DNA of 64,000 bases from Pseudomonas alkylphenolica (GCF_000746525.1 NZ_CP009048.1:1915501-1979500); one strand, 5' to 3'. Counted from the first letter of the stretch, positions 49,655-61,099 are shown. A program made the numbers and translations. Notes: a model not told the origin generated them from the letters alone.

Positions 49655-51180
49655 GCAACAACGCGTCATTCAGCCCGCCAAGCCTGCTGTTGACCACCAT
49701 CGGGCTGTCGTTGGCAACCTTCATGCAGGTGCTCGATACCACCATCGCCAACGTCGCGTTGCCGACCATTTCCGGCAACCTGGGAGTGAGTGCGGAGCAG
49801 GGCACCTGGGTGATTACCTCGTTCGCGGTGAGCAACGCCATTGCCTTGCCGTTGACCGGCTGGCTGAGCCGGCGCTTTGGTGAGGTGAAGCTGTTTATCT
49901 GGGCCACGCTGCTGTTTGTGCTGGCGTCGTTTCTCTGTGGTATCGCCCGCTCGATGCCGGAGCTGGTGGGTTTCCGGGTGCTGCAAGGTATCGTTGCCGG
50001 CCCTCTGTACCCGATGACCCAGACGCTACTGATCGCCGTCTATCCGCCAGCCAAGCGCGGTATGGCGCTGGCGTTGCTGGCGATGGTCACGGTGGTGGCA
50101 CCGATTGCAGGTCCCATCCTCGGCGGCTGGATCACCGACAGCTACAGCTGGCCGTGGATTTTCTTCATCAACGTGCCAATTGGCCTGTTTGCCGCAGCGG
50201 TGGTGCGTCAGCAGATGCGCACCCGGCCGGTCACGACCCAGCGCCAACCCATGGACTATATCGGCCTGCTGACCCTGATCATTGGCGTCGGCGCCCTGCA
50301 GATCGTGCTGGACAAGGGCAATGACCTGGACTGGTTCGAGTCGAGCTTCATTGTGATCGGCAGCCTGATCTCGGTGGTGTTCCTGGCGATTTTTATCATC
50401 TGGGAACTGACCGACAAGCATCCGGTGGTCAATCTGCGGCTGTTCGTGCACCGCAACTTTCGTATCGGCACCATTGTGTTGGTCGGCGGTTATGCGGGTT
50501 TTTTCGGCATCAACCTGATCCTGCCGCAGTGGCTGCAGACCCAGATGGGCTACACCGCTACCTGGGCGGGGCTGGCGGTGGCGCCGATCGGATTGCTGCC
50601 GGTGCTGATGTCGCCGTTTGTCGGCAAGTACGCGCATAAGTTCGACCTGCGTTTATTGGCAGGGCTGGCGTTCCTGGCGATCGGCACCAGCTGCTTCATG
50701 CGTGCCGGGTTCACCAATGAAGTGGACTTCCAGCATATCGCCCTGGTGCAGCTGTTCATGGGCATTGGCGTGGCGCTGTTCTTCATGCCGACCTTGAGCA
50801 TCCTGCTCTCGGACCTGCCACCGCATCAAATCGCCGATGGCTCGGGGCTGGCCACCTTCCTGCGCACCCTGGGCGGTAGCTTCGCGGCCTCGTTGACCAC
50901 CTGGATCTGGATTCGCCGGGCTGACCAGCATCATGCCTATCTCAGTGAAAGCATCAGCACCTATGAGCCTGCCACCCGTGAAGCACTCAATCAGCTGGGC
51001 GGTGCGAACGTGCAGTCTTACGCGCAGCTGGAGCGCATGCTCAGCAGTCAGGCGTACATGATGTCGACGGTGGATTACTTCACCCTGATGGGCTGGGTGT
51101 TTGCTGGGTTGATTTTATTGGTGTGGCTGGCCAGGCCGCCATTTGCCGCCAAGGCTGGGCCGGCGGCGGCAGGACATTGA
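49651..51180 (+). CDS. emrB: EmrB/DHA2-type drug efflux transporter (14 helices)
   Basis: The 509-residue major facilitator protein has 14 predicted helices. It has the DHA2 signatures: LDTTIANVALPTISGNL (motif D1-like) in helix 1, the loop-2 motif GWLSRRFGEVKLF, and helix-5 motif C-like sequence in VAPIAGPILGGWI. It exports hydrophobic toxic compounds using the proton gradient, in a tripartite pump with EmrA. A REP pair follows directly after the stop. Confidence 0.93.
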   Translation: MSNNASFSPPSLLLTTIGLSLATFMQVLDTTIANVALPTISGNLGVSAEQGTWVITSFAVSNAIALPLTGWLSRRFGEVKLFIWATLLFVLASFLCGIARSMPELVGFRVLQGIVAGPLYPMTQTLLIAVYPPAKRGMALALLAMVTVVAPIAGPILGGWITDSYSWPWIFFINVPIGLFAAAVVRQQMRTRPVTTQRQPMDYIGLLTLIIGVGALQIVLDKGNDLDWFESSFIVIGSLISVVFLAIFIIWELTDKHPVVNLRLFVHRNFRIGTIVLVGGYAGFFGINLILPQWLQTQMGYTATWAGLAVAPIGLLPVLMSPFVGKYAHKFDLRLLAGLAFLAIGTSCFMRAGFTNEVDFQHIALVQLFMGIGVALFFMPTLSILLSDLPPHQIADGSGLATFLRTLGGSFAASLTTWIWIRRADQHHAYLSESISTYEPATREALNQLGGANVQSYAQLERMLSSQAYMMSTVDYFTLMGWVFAGLILLVWLARPPFAAKAGPAAAGH

Positions 51181-51182
51181 GT

Positions 51183-51254
51183 AATCGCGGGGCAAGCCCG
51201 CTCCCACAGCACCGGTGGGAGCGGCGGTGCGGCGACCCGACTTGCCCCGCGATC
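51183..51254. repeat. REP pair with one expanded unit (second example)
   Basis: A standard unit (51183-51209) faces an expanded unit (51212-51254) containing GCGGTGCGGCGACCCGAC where CGGG is normally found. This is the same variant as at 36836-36875. Confidence 0.88.
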
Positions 51255-51259
51255 AGGTC

Positions 51260-51982
51260 TCAAGGAAAAGCAAAAGGCTGCAACTGAAACCCTTGCTCAT
51301 CCACCTGCAACGCCCAACCCTGACGGTCCCAATCCCCCAGCACGATACGTCGCGCCGGTTGGTCCTCGACCATCAGCTTGTGGATCGCCGGTCGGTGGGT
51401 GTGCCCGTGGACCAGGGTGTGCACGCCATATTCGGCCATGATCCGCGGCACTTCTTCCGGCGTCACGTCGACAATGTCGTTGGCCTTCATCCGCGTCTGC
51501 GCCTTGCTTTCGCTGCGTAGCTTGCGCGCCAGCTTCTGCCGGGTGCCGAGGGGGAGGTGGCGGAGGATCCACAGGCTCAGGGGATTGCGCAGGTATCGGC
51601 GCATCTTCATATAGCCGATGTCCAGGGTGCACAGGCTGTCGCCATGCATCAGCAACACCGATTCGCCGCCCATGCGCACCACGCTGGGGTCGGCCAGCAG
51701 GGTGGCGCCAGCCGCCTTGCAGAAGGCTTCGCCGATCAGGAAGTCGCGGTTGCCATGCATCAGGTAGACCTGCGTGCCGCTGTCGCTCAAGGCGCGCAGG
51801 GCCTGGCAGATCGTGGTCTGGAAAGGCGTCATGGCATCGTCGCCGATCCAAGCCTCGAAAAAGTCACCGAGGATGTACAGCGCCTCGGCGTGGCGCGCAC
51901 GACCGTCGAGCAGATCAAGAAACGCCCGGGTAATGTCCGGGCGTTCTTCTTGCAGGTGCAGATCAGAGATCAGCAGTATCAC
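51260..51982 (-). CDS. lpxH: UDP-2,3-diacylglucosamine diphosphatase LpxH
   Basis: The 240-residue calcineurin-like phosphoesterase has the metal motifs [10 protein letters not shown] (DxH), [12 protein letters not shown] (GDxxD), LMHGNRDFL (GNRD), LMHGDSLC and [10 protein letters not shown] (GHxH). It hydrolyses UDP-2,3-diacylglucosamine to lipid X, an essential step of lipid A synthesis at the inner membrane. The start codon is GTG (51980-51982), which overlaps the ppiB stop (GTGA), so translation is coupled to ppiB. Confidence 0.94.
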   Translation of the reverse strand: MILLISDLHLQEERPDITRAFLDLLDGRARHAEALYILGDFFEAWIGDDAMTPFQTTICQALRALSDSGTQVYLMHGNRDFLIGEAFCKAAGATLLADPSVVRMGGESVLLMHGDSLCTLDIGYMKMRRYLRNPLSLWILRHLPLGTRQKLARKLRSESKAQTRMKANDIVDVTPEEVPRIMAEYGVHTLVHGHTHRPAIHKLMVEDQPARRIVLGDWDRQGWALQVDEQGFQLQPFAFP

Positions 51983-52482
51983 TCAATGATCTCGGCTTTC
52001 TCGATGATCACGTCTTCAACCGGCACGTCCTGGTGGCCGGACTTGGAACCGGTGGCAACAGTCTTGATCTTGTCGACAACGTCGGTGCCTTCGGTGACTT
52101 TACCGAAAACCGCGTAGCCCCAGCCCTGGACGTTCTTGCCGCTGTGGTTGAGGAAGCTGTTGTCGGTGACGTTGATGAAGAACTGCGCCGAAGCCGAATG
52201 CGGCTCCATGGTACGGGCCATGGCAATGGTGTATTTGTCGTTGCTCAGGCCGTTGTCAGCTTCGTTCTGGATGCTTGGGCGCTTGTCTTTCTTTTCTTTC
52301 ATGCCTGGCTCGAAACCGCCGCCCTGGATCATGAAGTTGCCGATGACGCGGTGGAATACGGTGTTGCTGTAGTGGCCAGCGTTCACGTATTCGATGAAGT
52401 TGGCCACGGTGATCGGGGCTTTCTCGGCATTCAGTTCGATGACGATGTCGCCATGATTGGTGCTCAGTTTGACTTTGGACAT
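51979..52482 (-). CDS. ppiB: Cytoplasmic peptidyl-prolyl cis-trans isomerase B (cyclophilin)
   Basis: The 167-residue protein starts at the ATG at 52480-52482; the frame continues upstream but without support. Cyclophilin residues are present: [21 protein letters not shown] (Phe-His-Arg and Gln of the active site), [17 protein letters not shown], and [17 protein letters not shown]. There is no signal peptide, so it acts in the cytoplasm on prolyl peptide bonds. The ppiB-lpxH order, divergent from glnS-cysS, is conserved in pseudomonads. Confidence 0.94.
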   Translation of the reverse strand: MSKVKLSTNHGDIVIELNAEKAPITVANFIEYVNAGHYSNTVFHRVIGNFMIQGGGFEPGMKEKKDKRPSIQNEADNGLSNDKYTIAMARTMEPHSASAQFFINVTDNSFLNHSGKNVQGWGYAVFGKVTEGTDVVDKIKTVATGSKSGHQDVPVEDVIIEKAEIIE

Positions 52483-52718
52483 GCTGGAATTCGCTCTTTC
52501 AAGGCATTTGAAGTAGGGTCGCGCAGGATCGCGATACAAACCTGACGCACAGTCTACAACCCGCGATACGTGGCTTGCGGCAGTTTTTTTGCCGCCAGTA
52601 CCGAATATAGGGCCAGTTTGTCGGCCGGACGCTGTCGGCAGCTCGACCGCTTCGGCTATGATAAGCGCTTTGATTCAGTCGGCCTACCCAGGCCGTGTAC
52701 CCGTATTTCAAGGATCCT

Positions 52719-54422
<1,704 letters not shown>

Positions 54423-54431
54423 GGAACGCTC

Positions 54432-55814
54432 GTGCTTACCATCTACAACACGCTTAGCAAGACCAAGGAAGTTTTCAAGCCGCTCGACGGCAACAAGGTG
54501 CGGATGTACGTCTGCGGCATGACCGTGTACGACTTCTGCCACCTGGGCCACGGCCGCAGCATGGTCGCCTTCGACCTGGTCACCCGCTGGCTGCGTTACA
54601 GCGGCTACGACCTGACCTACGTGCGCAACATCACCGACATCGATGACAAGATCATCAACCGGGCCAACGAAAACGGCGAGTCGTTCGACGCGCTGACCGC
54701 CCGCATGATCGACGCGATGCACGAAGACGAGCGCCGCCTGAACATCCTGCCGCCGGACCAGGAGCCGCGTGCCACCGACCATATCGCCGGCATGCACGCG
54801 ATGATCCAGACCCTGATCGACAAGGGCTACGCCTACGCGCCAGGTAATGGTGACGTGTACTACCGGGTCGGCAAGTTCGTCGGCTATGGCAAGTTGTCGC
54901 GCAAGAAGATCGAAGACCTGCGCATCGGTGCGCGGATCGAGGTCGACGAAGCGAAGCAGGACCCGCTCGATTTCGTCCTCTGGAAGGGCGTCAAGCCGGG
55001 CGAGCCGAGCTGGGAGTCGCCGTGGGGCGCGGGGCGTCCGGGCTGGCACATCGAGTGCTCGGTGATGTCCACCTGCTGCCTGGGCGAGAGCTTCGACATT
55101 CACGGCGGTGGCAACGACCTGGAGTTCCCGCACCACGAGAACGAAATCGCTCAGAGCGAAGCCGCCACCGGCAAGCAGTACGCCAACTCGTGGATGCATT
55201 GCGGCATGATTCGCATCAATGGCGAGAAGATGTCCAAGTCCTTGAACAACTTCTTCACCATTCGCGACGTGCTCGACAAGTATCACCCGGAGGTGGTGCG
55301 CTATCTGCTGGTGTCGAGCCACTACCGCAGCTCGATCAACTACTCCGAAGACAGCCTGCGCGAGTCCAAGGGTGCCCTGGAGCGTTTCTACCATGCGCTG
55401 CGTGGCTTGCCGCGCGTCGAAGCCAAAGGTGGCGAGACTTACGTCGAGCGTTTCACCCTGGCAATGAACGACGACTTCGGTACGCCTGAAGCTTGCGCCG
55501 TGCTGTTCGACCTGGTGCGTGAGATCAACCGTCTGCGCGAAAGTGATCCAGAGGCAGCGGCTGGCCTGGCCGGTCGTCTGCGTCAGCTGGGTGACCTGCT
55601 GGGTGTGCTGCAACTGGACGCCGACGACTTCCTGCGGGCCGGCGCTGAAGGCAAGGTCGATGCGGCTGAAGTCGAAGCCTTGATCCAGGCGCGCCTGCAG
55701 GCGCGTGCGGACAAGAACTGGGCAGAGTCGGATCGCATCCGTGACCAGATCACCGCCATGGGTGTGGTGCTGGAAGACAGCAAGGGTGCCACTACCTGGC
55801 GTCTGGCTGACTGA
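54432..55814 (+). CDS. cysS: Cysteinyl-tRNA synthetase CysS
   Basis: The 460-residue class I synthetase starts at GTG 54432 behind GAGGA. It shows [21 protein letters not shown] (HIGH motif and first zinc Cys), [39 protein letters not shown] (given here as the zinc Cys/His region, residues about 205-240), and the KMSKS motif in [16 protein letters not shown]. It is co-transcribed with glnS. Confidence 0.96.
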   Translation: MLTIYNTLSKTKEVFKPLDGNKVRMYVCGMTVYDFCHLGHGRSMVAFDLVTRWLRYSGYDLTYVRNITDIDDKIINRANENGESFDALTARMIDAMHEDERRLNILPPDQEPRATDHIAGMHAMIQTLIDKGYAYAPGNGDVYYRVGKFVGYGKLSRKKIEDLRIGARIEVDEAKQDPLDFVLWKGVKPGEPSWESPWGAGRPGWHIECSVMSTCCLGESFDIHGGGNDLEFPHHENEIAQSEAATGKQYANSWMHCGMIRINGEKMSKSLNNFFTIRDVLDKYHPEVVRYLLVSSHYRSSINYSEDSLRESKGALERFYHALRGLPRVEAKGGETYVERFTLAMNDDFGTPEACAVLFDLVREINRLRESDPEAAAGLAGRLRQLGDLLGVLQLDADDFLRAGAEGKVDAAEVEALIQARLQARADKNWAESDRIRDQITAMGVVLEDSKGATTWRLAD

Positions 55815-55817
55815 CCA

Positions 55818-55879
55818 CATCGCGGGGCAAGCCCGCTCCCACCGAGATCACCGGTGGGAGCGGGCTTGCCCCGCGATGG
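55818..55879. repeat. REP pair after cysS
   Basis: Inverted full units lie at 55818-55844 and 55851-55879 between the convergent cysS and histidine kinase genes. Confidence 0.93.
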
Positions 55880-55881
55880 CC

Positions 55882-57270
55882 CTAACCGACCACCCCGGTC
55901 CGGCAATGCAACACCAACTTCGCTCCACCCAGCTCACTGGCCCCGACCTCCAGGGCAAAGCCATGCAGGTCGACAATCGCCGCAACCACCGACAGTCCTA
56001 GCCCGAACCCCGGGTGACGATGGCCTTCCTCGCTGCGATAGAAACGCTTCAACACCGCCTCACGCTCATCCTCGGGAATCCCCGGTCCGCTGTCTTCCAC
56101 CGCGATTTTCACCACGCCATTTTCGCTGCTGGCGCCCATGCGCACCTGACCGCCCGCAGGGGTGAACTTGATGGCATTGCCGAGTAGATTAGCCAGCGCT
56201 TCGAACAACAGCTCGCGGTCACCATTGAGCGGCGGCAGTTGTGCAGGCACATCAAGGCGCAGGCGAATATCGCCATCTTCAGCCAGTGGAAGGTAGAAAT
56301 CGTGCATTTCCACCAGCAGGGCGCGCGGGTCGAGTTCGACAAACCCGGCCCGGCGTTGACGATCCTCCAGCTCGCTGATGCGCAGCAAGCCGCGAAAACG
56401 TGCCATCAAGGTGTCGGTTTCGCCAATCGCCTGCTCCAGCGCTTCAGCCTGGGGTGACTCGTCGCCGGCCTGCTGGCGAATACGATAGAGCTGGGCGCGC
56501 AGGCGGGTCAGCGGGGTGCGCAGGTCGTGGGCGATGTTGTCGCAGACACCCTTGACCTCATGCATCAGGCGCTCGATGCGGTCGAGCATGGCGTTGACGA
56601 TGGCAGCGAGCATGTCCAGTTCATCGCGGCGCTGGGACAGCGGCAGGCGCTGGGTCAGGTCGCCGGAGACGATCTGTTCGGCGGTGGCCTGGATCGCGCG
56701 GATGCGCTTGAGCGGCCGGCGGCGCAACAGGTACCAGCCGGCGATGCCGGGGATGATGGTCAGCGACAGGCCCCAGAGCAGGGCGTGCAGAATGATGCGG
56801 GTAACCACGAACAGTGAGCCGTTGTCACGTACCAGCACCAGCCAGCGGCCATCACGGACCTTGATCGCCACGGCGTCGCAACTGTCGCGCGGCAGGTGTG
56901 GGTCGTCGGCGTCGAGGCAGCGGCTCAGTTCGTGGATCTTGCCGTCCAGGCCCAGCTCGGTTGGCAGCTGGCGGATCTGCCCGCCCAAGGGGTTGAACTG
57001 GGCGTCGAACAGGCCATAGGCATCGAAACTGCGCTCTTCGAAGGCCTGGCTGGCGATCAGTGCGTCGTCCAGCTGTTTACCGCTCATGTGCGCAAACAGG
57101 TGCTGGCGTTGCAGCAGCGAATGGCGGGTGAGCTTGTTCAGATAGCCCGAGACCTCGAAGTACAACACCCCCATGAGGACGCTGCTCCAGGCCACGAACA
57201 GAAAGCTGTACAGCGCCAGCAGGCGGCTGGTCGAAGAACTCCAGCCCTTAGACGGGTTCGGCAATGGCAT
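55882..57270 (-). CDS. Sensor histidine kinase
   Basis: The 462-residue inner-membrane protein has two helices (residues about 18-40 and 165-187) around a periplasmic sensor domain of about 125 residues, then a HAMP linker (RRRPLKRIRAIQATAEQI), the H-box NIAHDLRTPLTRLRAQ, the N-box ALANLLGNAIKFTPAGG, the G1 box VEDSGPGIPEDERE and the G2 box GFGLGLSVVAAIVDLHG. Its start overlaps the response regulator gene by 23 bp. The sensor domain has no motif I recognise, so the stimulus is unknown. Confidence 0.92.
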   Translation of the reverse strand: MPLPNPSKGWSSSTSRLLALYSFLFVAWSSVLMGVLYFEVSGYLNKLTRHSLLQRQHLFAHMSGKQLDDALIASQAFEERSFDAYGLFDAQFNPLGGQIRQLPTELGLDGKIHELSRCLDADDPHLPRDSCDAVAIKVRDGRWLVLVRDNGSLFVVTRIILHALLWGLSLTIIPGIAGWYLLRRRPLKRIRAIQATAEQIVSGDLTQRLPLSQRRDELDMLAAIVNAMLDRIERLMHEVKGVCDNIAHDLRTPLTRLRAQLYRIRQQAGDESPQAEALEQAIGETDTLMARFRGLLRISELEDRQRRAGFVELDPRALLVEMHDFYLPLAEDGDIRLRLDVPAQLPPLNGDRELLFEALANLLGNAIKFTPAGGQVRMGASSENGVVKIAVEDSGPGIPEDEREAVLKRFYRSEEGHRHPGFGLGLSVVAAIVDLHGFALEVGASELGGAKLVLHCRTGVVG

Positions 57271-57928
57271 AGCCCGAGCCCCGCACGGTCCGAATCAGCG
57301 GGGTCTGGCCAGCGGCATCGATCTTCTTGCGCAAGCGTCCGATGTGCACATCGATCAGGTTGGTGCCGGGGTCGAAGTGATAGCCCCAGACTTCCTCGAA
57401 GATCATCATCCGGGTGATCACCTGGCCGGCGTGGCGCATGAGGAACTCCAGCAACTTGTACTCGGTGGGCAGCAGGTTGAGGGTCTGCTCGCCGCGCCGC
57501 GCCTCGTGGCTGATCAGGTCCAGTTCCAGGTCGGCGACCTGCAGGCGGGTCTGCGCCATCGGCACGCTGTTGCGCCGCAGCAGCACTTCAACACGGGCGG
57601 CCATTTCGTCGGAGGCGAAAGGCTTGGTCAGGTAGTCGTCGCCACCGGCACGCAAGCCGCGCACCCGTTCGTCGACATCGGACAGGGCGCTGATCATCAG
57701 GATCGGCGTGGCGATTTTCAGGTTGCGCAGAGTGGTGACGATGGTCAGGCCGTCGAGCTCGGGGAGCATACGATCGAGGGTGATCAGGTCGTAACCGCCG
57801 GCAATGGCCTTGGCCAGGCCTTCGCGGCCGTTGTCGGCCCAATCCACTTCCAGGCCATGGCTGGAAAGCTCGGCGACGATCTCCTGAGCGGTCACGGCGT
57901 CGTCTTCGATAGTCAGTACGCGGGGCAT
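57248..57928 (-). CDS. OmpR-family response regulator
   Basis: The 226-residue protein starts at the ATG at 57926-57928. The receiver domain (1-120) has the acidic pair in VLTIEDDA, the phosphorylated Asp 52 in ITLDRMLPELDG, the Thr/Ser of LMISALSD, and TKPF with the conserved Lys. The winged-helix output domain (about 130-225) ends with NLIDVHIGRLRKKID and TVRGSGYAI. It works with the adjoining kinase. Regulated genes cannot be told from context. Confidence 0.93.
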   Translation of the reverse strand: MPRVLTIEDDAVTAQEIVAELSSHGLEVDWADNGREGLAKAIAGGYDLITLDRMLPELDGLTIVTTLRNLKIATPILMISALSDVDERVRGLRAGGDDYLTKPFASDEMAARVEVLLRRNSVPMAQTRLQVADLELDLISHEARRGEQTLNLLPTEYKLLEFLMRHAGQVITRMMIFEEVWGYHFDPGTNLIDVHIGRLRKKIDAAGQTPLIRTVRGSGYAIAEPV

Positions 57929-58002
57929 GCTAATACCTGGGCGGCGAGTAGAGACTTGATTGTGCCAAAGAATAGGCGGTGCCCGGGTTAAAGAAAAATT
58001 CA

Positions 58003-58093
58003 TGTAGGAGCGGATTTATCCGCGATGGACTGCAGAGCAGTCCCGATTTTTGGGGTCGCGCTGCGACCCATCGCGGATAAATCCGCTCCTACA
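58003..58093. repeat. Large inverted repeat of a second REP family
   Basis: Perfect 26-bp arms (58003-58028 and 58068-58093, core GGAGCGGATTTATCCGCGAT) enclose two small hairpins (GGACTGC/GCAGTCC and GGGTCGC/GCGACCC). The unit differs from the main REP by TTTATCC in place of GCTTGCCC. Confidence 0.92.
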
Positions 58094-58122
58094 GAAAAAC
58101 AAACCCCGCCATCAGGCGGGGT
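58093..58122 (-). terminator. ilvE: Terminator of ilvE
   Basis: ACCCCGCC (58103-58110) pairs with GGCGGGGT (58115-58122). On the minus strand it runs into a T-rich tract. Confidence 0.8.
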
Positions 58123-58129
58123 CTGTGGG

Positions 58130-59149
58130 TCAGGCGACCTTGACGATCCAGCCCGCCGGGCCTTCGATGTCGCCGCTCTGGATGCCGGTCAGCTCGTCGT
58201 AGAGCTTGCGGGTCACCGGACCGACTTCGGTCTCGCTGTGGAACACATGCAGCTCGCCGTTGTAGTGGATGCCACCGATCGGCGTAATCACAGCCGCGGT
58301 GCCGCAGGCACCTGCTTCTTTGAAGCGTTTCAGGTCATTGATCAGCACGTCGCCTTCAATCACCTTCAAGCCAAGACGCGATTCGGCCAGTTCCATCAGC
58401 GACAGACGGGTGATCCCCGGCAGCACGGAGGCGGATTTCGGGGTGACGAATTCGTTATTGGCGGTGATGCCGAAGAAGTTGGCCGAACCGACTTCCTCGA
58501 TCTTGGTGTGGGTCAGCGGATCAAGGTAGATGCAGTCGGCAAAACCGGCTTGCTTGGCCTTGTAGCCCGGTTGCAGGCTGGCCGCGTAGTTGCCACCGAC
58601 CTTGGCCGCGCCGGTGCCTTGTGGGGCAGCACGGTCGTAATCGGAAATCAGGAACTTGTGCGGGGTCATGCCGCCTTTGAAGTACGAGCCGACCGGGATG
58701 GCGAAGATCGAGAAGATGAATTCCGGCGCGGTGCGCACACCGATGTTGTCGCCTACGCCGATAACGAACGGACGCAGGTACAGTGCACCTTTGCCGTATG
58801 GCGGAATGAAGCGTTCGTTGGCCTTGACCACCTGTTTGCAGGCGTCGATGAACTGTTCGGTAGGCACCTGTGGCATCAGCAGGCGATCGCAGCTGCGCTG
58901 CATGCGCAGGGCGTTCTGGTCCGGGCGGAACAGGTTGATCGAGCCGTCCTTGCAGCGGTAGGCCTTCATGCCTTCGAAACATTGCTGGCCATAATGCAGC
59001 GCGGTCGAACCTTCGCTGATGTGCAGCACGTTGTCTTCGGTCAGGGTGCCCTTGTCCCACTCGCCATTACGGAAGTAGGACAGGTAGCGCTTGTCAGTCT
59101 TGATGTAGTCGAAGCCCAGCTTGTCCCAGTTAATGCTTTCGTTACTCAT
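58130..59149 (-). CDS. ilvE: Branched-chain amino acid aminotransferase
   Basis: The 339-residue fold-type IV PLP enzyme starts at the ATG at 59147-59149 (GAGGG upstream). It shows LHYGQQCFEGMKAYR, RPFVIGVGDNIGV, the PLP lysine in AAKVGGNYAASL, IEEVGSANFFGI, and LPGITRLSLMELA. The length and the YFKGGMTPHKFLISDYDRAAPQGTG loop match the long (eukaryote-like, class II) bacterial BCATs. It interconverts Leu, Ile and Val with their 2-keto acids. Confidence 0.93.
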   Translation of the reverse strand: MSNESINWDKLGFDYIKTDKRYLSYFRNGEWDKGTLTEDNVLHISEGSTALHYGQQCFEGMKAYRCKDGSINLFRPDQNALRMQRSCDRLLMPQVPTEQFIDACKQVVKANERFIPPYGKGALYLRPFVIGVGDNIGVRTAPEFIFSIFAIPVGSYFKGGMTPHKFLISDYDRAAPQGTGAAKVGGNYAASLQPGYKAKQAGFADCIYLDPLTHTKIEEVGSANFFGITANNEFVTPKSASVLPGITRLSLMELAESRLGLKVIEGDVLINDLKRFKEAGACGTAAVITPIGGIHYNGELHVFHSETEVGPVTRKLYDELTGIQSGDIEGPAGWIVKVA

Positions 59150-59281
59150 GGCACCCTCGAATCGGTTTGCATATGCCTGATCGCTCAGGCGTCTGTTATC
59201 GCGCACGCAGCCACGATAATACATCCCGTGCGGATCGGGAACGCCCAGTCATAGGATTGGACCATGGTCGCAGTGAAATTT

Positions 59282-59917
59282 TCAGCCCGCCAGCTCACGC
59301 AGCAGCACCAGGCGCGCGCCGAAGCCGATCAGCAAGGTGCCGAACAGGCGGTTTTGCAGCTTTTGTTTCCACGGGCTGGCGGCCAGCCAGCGGCCGATGC
59401 GATCACCGCTCAGGGCATAGAAACTGTCAAAAACCAGGCCAACGACCACCAGCACCGTACCGAGAATTGCGAACTGATGTCCGACCGGACCTGCCTCCTG
59501 GCTGATGAACTGTGGCAGCAGCACTGAACAGAACAGCAGCGCCTTGGGGTTGAGCAGGTTGGTCAGCAGGCCTTTCTTCAGCGCCGCAGACCAATGGCCG
59601 CAGCGGCGTGTGATATCAGTGCTCGCTGGCAATGGGGTGACTGGCGCGCACAGCAGCTGCCAGCCGAGCCATGCCAGGTACAGGCCGCCGGCGATGCTGA
59701 GCAGATCAAACGCCCAGGGGTGGCTGCGCAGCAGGGCGGCCAGGCCCAGGGCTGCCAGGCTGACATGCGCCGCGCGGGCCAGGGCCAGGCCCAGCGCGGT
59801 CATCAGTGCCTGACGTCGGCCTTCGCTGGCGCCGGTATTGAGCAGCAGGAACATGTCCGGCCCCGGCACCAGGTAAACCACCAGAAGGGCTGCGCAAAAC
59901 AAGCTGTATTGAGTCAT
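59282..59917 (-). CDS. LysE/RhtB-family amino acid exporter
   Basis: The 211-residue protein has six helices in the LysE pattern: the N-terminal VVYLVPGPDMFLLLNTGASEGRRQAL carries the PGP motif and the G-x-R-x loop, and the middle has GLLTNLLNPKALLFCSVLLPQF (NPK motif). It starts at the ATG at 59915-59917. The divergent Lrp-type regulator 135 bp away probably controls it. The exported amino acid is unknown. Confidence 0.88.
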   Translation of the reverse strand: MTQYSLFCAALLVVYLVPGPDMFLLLNTGASEGRRQALMTALGLALARAAHVSLAALGLAALLRSHPWAFDLLSIAGGLYLAWLGWQLLCAPVTPLPASTDITRRCGHWSAALKKGLLTNLLNPKALLFCSVLLPQFISQEAGPVGHQFAILGTVLVVVGLVFDSFYALSGDRIGRWLAASPWKQKLQNRLFGTLLIGFGARLVLLRELAG

Positions 59918-60052
59918 CGGACAATCCCCAGGCAAGCAACAGACTGGAGAAAATTCTAAGCCCGAAAGGGCTGGCAGGTGCTTGCGTTTGTTGCGCTGCT
60001 ACGGGGCTGTATTGATATAAACTGCCAGGATCAGTAATGGAAAATACAGATC

Positions 60053-60535
60053 ATGCCAAAAATCACCCTGGATGCTTTTGACCGCAAGATTCTCGATGCC
60101 CTGCAGCGCAACGCGCGCCTGAGTAATGTCGAATTGGCCGAACTGATCGGCCTGTCACCGTCACCCTGTCTGCGCCGGGTGCGGTTGCTGGAGGAGGCGG
60201 GGCTGATCAAGGGCTATGCGGCCCAGCTGGACCGTGATGAAGTGGGCCTGGGCCTGACGGTGTTTGTCGGGGTCAAGGTCGAGCGTCATCACGAGCCGGC
60301 GGCCCAGGCCTTTCAGCAGGCGGTACTGGCGTTACCGGAAGTCATTGCTGCGCACCTGGTGTCCGGCGAGTCGGATTTTCTCCTGCAGGTGGTGGTGCCG
60401 GACCTGCGCAGTTATGAGCGCTTTCTGATCGACACATTGCTCAAACTGCCGGGGGTGAGCGATATTCGCAGCAACTTTGCCATCCAGACGGTTAAGCCTC
60501 ATGGGCCCTTGCCGCTGACTCATCTGCAGGCTTGA
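60053..60535 (+). CDS. Lrp/AsnC-family regulator
   Basis: The 160-residue protein has an N-terminal HTH (residues about 5-60: LDAFDRKILDALQRNARLSNVELAELIGL, split at position 25 by a turn) and a C-terminal RAM domain (about 70-150: VGLGLTVFVGVKV, HLVSGESDFLLQVVVPDL) that binds amino acids. It is divergent from a LysE-type exporter, the usual arrangement in which the regulator switches on export when the amino acid builds up. Confidence 0.92.
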   Translation: MPKITLDAFDRKILDALQRNARLSNVELAELIGLSPSPCLRRVRLLEEAGLIKGYAAQLDRDEVGLGLTVFVGVKVERHHEPAAQAFQQAVLALPEVIAAHLVSGESDFLLQVVVPDLRSYERFLIDTLLKLPGVSDIRSNFAIQTVKPHGPLPLTHLQA

Positions 60536-60656
60536 CCTGCTGCACAGGCAGGCGCAGTATGAAGTCAAGACGATTTGCCTGCTGACCTCGATGCGTACCA
60601 CGACCACCGCCAATCGCGGGGCGGGTACCAATGATTGACCTTAGGCAGTAGGTAAA

Positions 60657-60693
60657 ACAAGGCCCCGCCAGCAATGGACGGGGCCTTGTCTTT
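60657..60693. terminator. Terminator between Lrp and glyoxalase-fold genes
   Basis: ACAAGGCCCCG (60657-60667) pairs with CGGGGCCTTGT (60679-60689), followed by TCTTTT. It is placed between convergent genes. The 120 bp before it hold a decayed REP half (CAATCGCGGGGCGGG near 60611). Confidence 0.82.
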
Positions 60694-60721
60694 TCTGGGG
60701 GTTATGCACCGTGTTGCCAGC

Positions 60722-61099
60722 TCAGCCTTCGATCTGCTGACAGAAACGCAGACGATTGCCGAACGGATCGGCGATCTCCATCTGCAGGCCCCAGCCGACG
60801 TGGATCGCTTCAGGGCGGGAATAGCTGTAGCGCTTGTCTGTCAGCTCGTTCTGCAAGGCGACGATGTCCTCGACGCGGGCAAACACTGTCGAGCCGGGAG
60901 TGGCATCGCCATGATGTTCGCTCAGGTGCAAGATCAGCCCGTCACGGCGCACCTGGGCATACAGGGGCAGTTCGGGCTCGAAACGGTGTTCCCAGTCCAG
61001 GGTGAAACCGAGAAAGTCCAGGTAGAACTCCTTGGCTTTTTCGACGCAGAAGATGCGCAGGACCGGGATGGCGGGGGCGAGCTGGATCGGTGATGGCAT
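60722..61099 (-). CDS. Glyoxalase/bleomycin-resistance fold protein
   Basis: The product is 125 residues from the ATG at 61097-61099; another ATG two codons upstream is possible. It shows the vicinal oxygen chelate pattern: AIPVLRIFCVEKAKEFYLDFLGF, YAQVRRDGLILHLSEHHGD, VFARVEDIVALQNEL, and GLQMEIADPFGNRLRFCQ with the closing Asp-Pro-Gly/Asn. The chain is the single-domain type that dimerises to form a metal site. The pattern resembles proteins annotated as bleomycin resistance; the natural substrate is unknown. Confidence 0.85.
   Translation of the reverse strand: MPSPIQLAPAIPVLRIFCVEKAKEFYLDFLGFTLDWEHRFEPELPLYAQVRRDGLILHLSEHHGDATPGSTVFARVEDIVALQNELTDKRYSYSRPEAIHVGWGLQMEIADPFGNRLRFCQQIEG

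Noticed and set aside
52062..52076. TTGTCGACAA resembling the prp operator
   Set aside because: It lies within the ppiB coding sequence and reads a normal protein segment; there is no promoter nearby.
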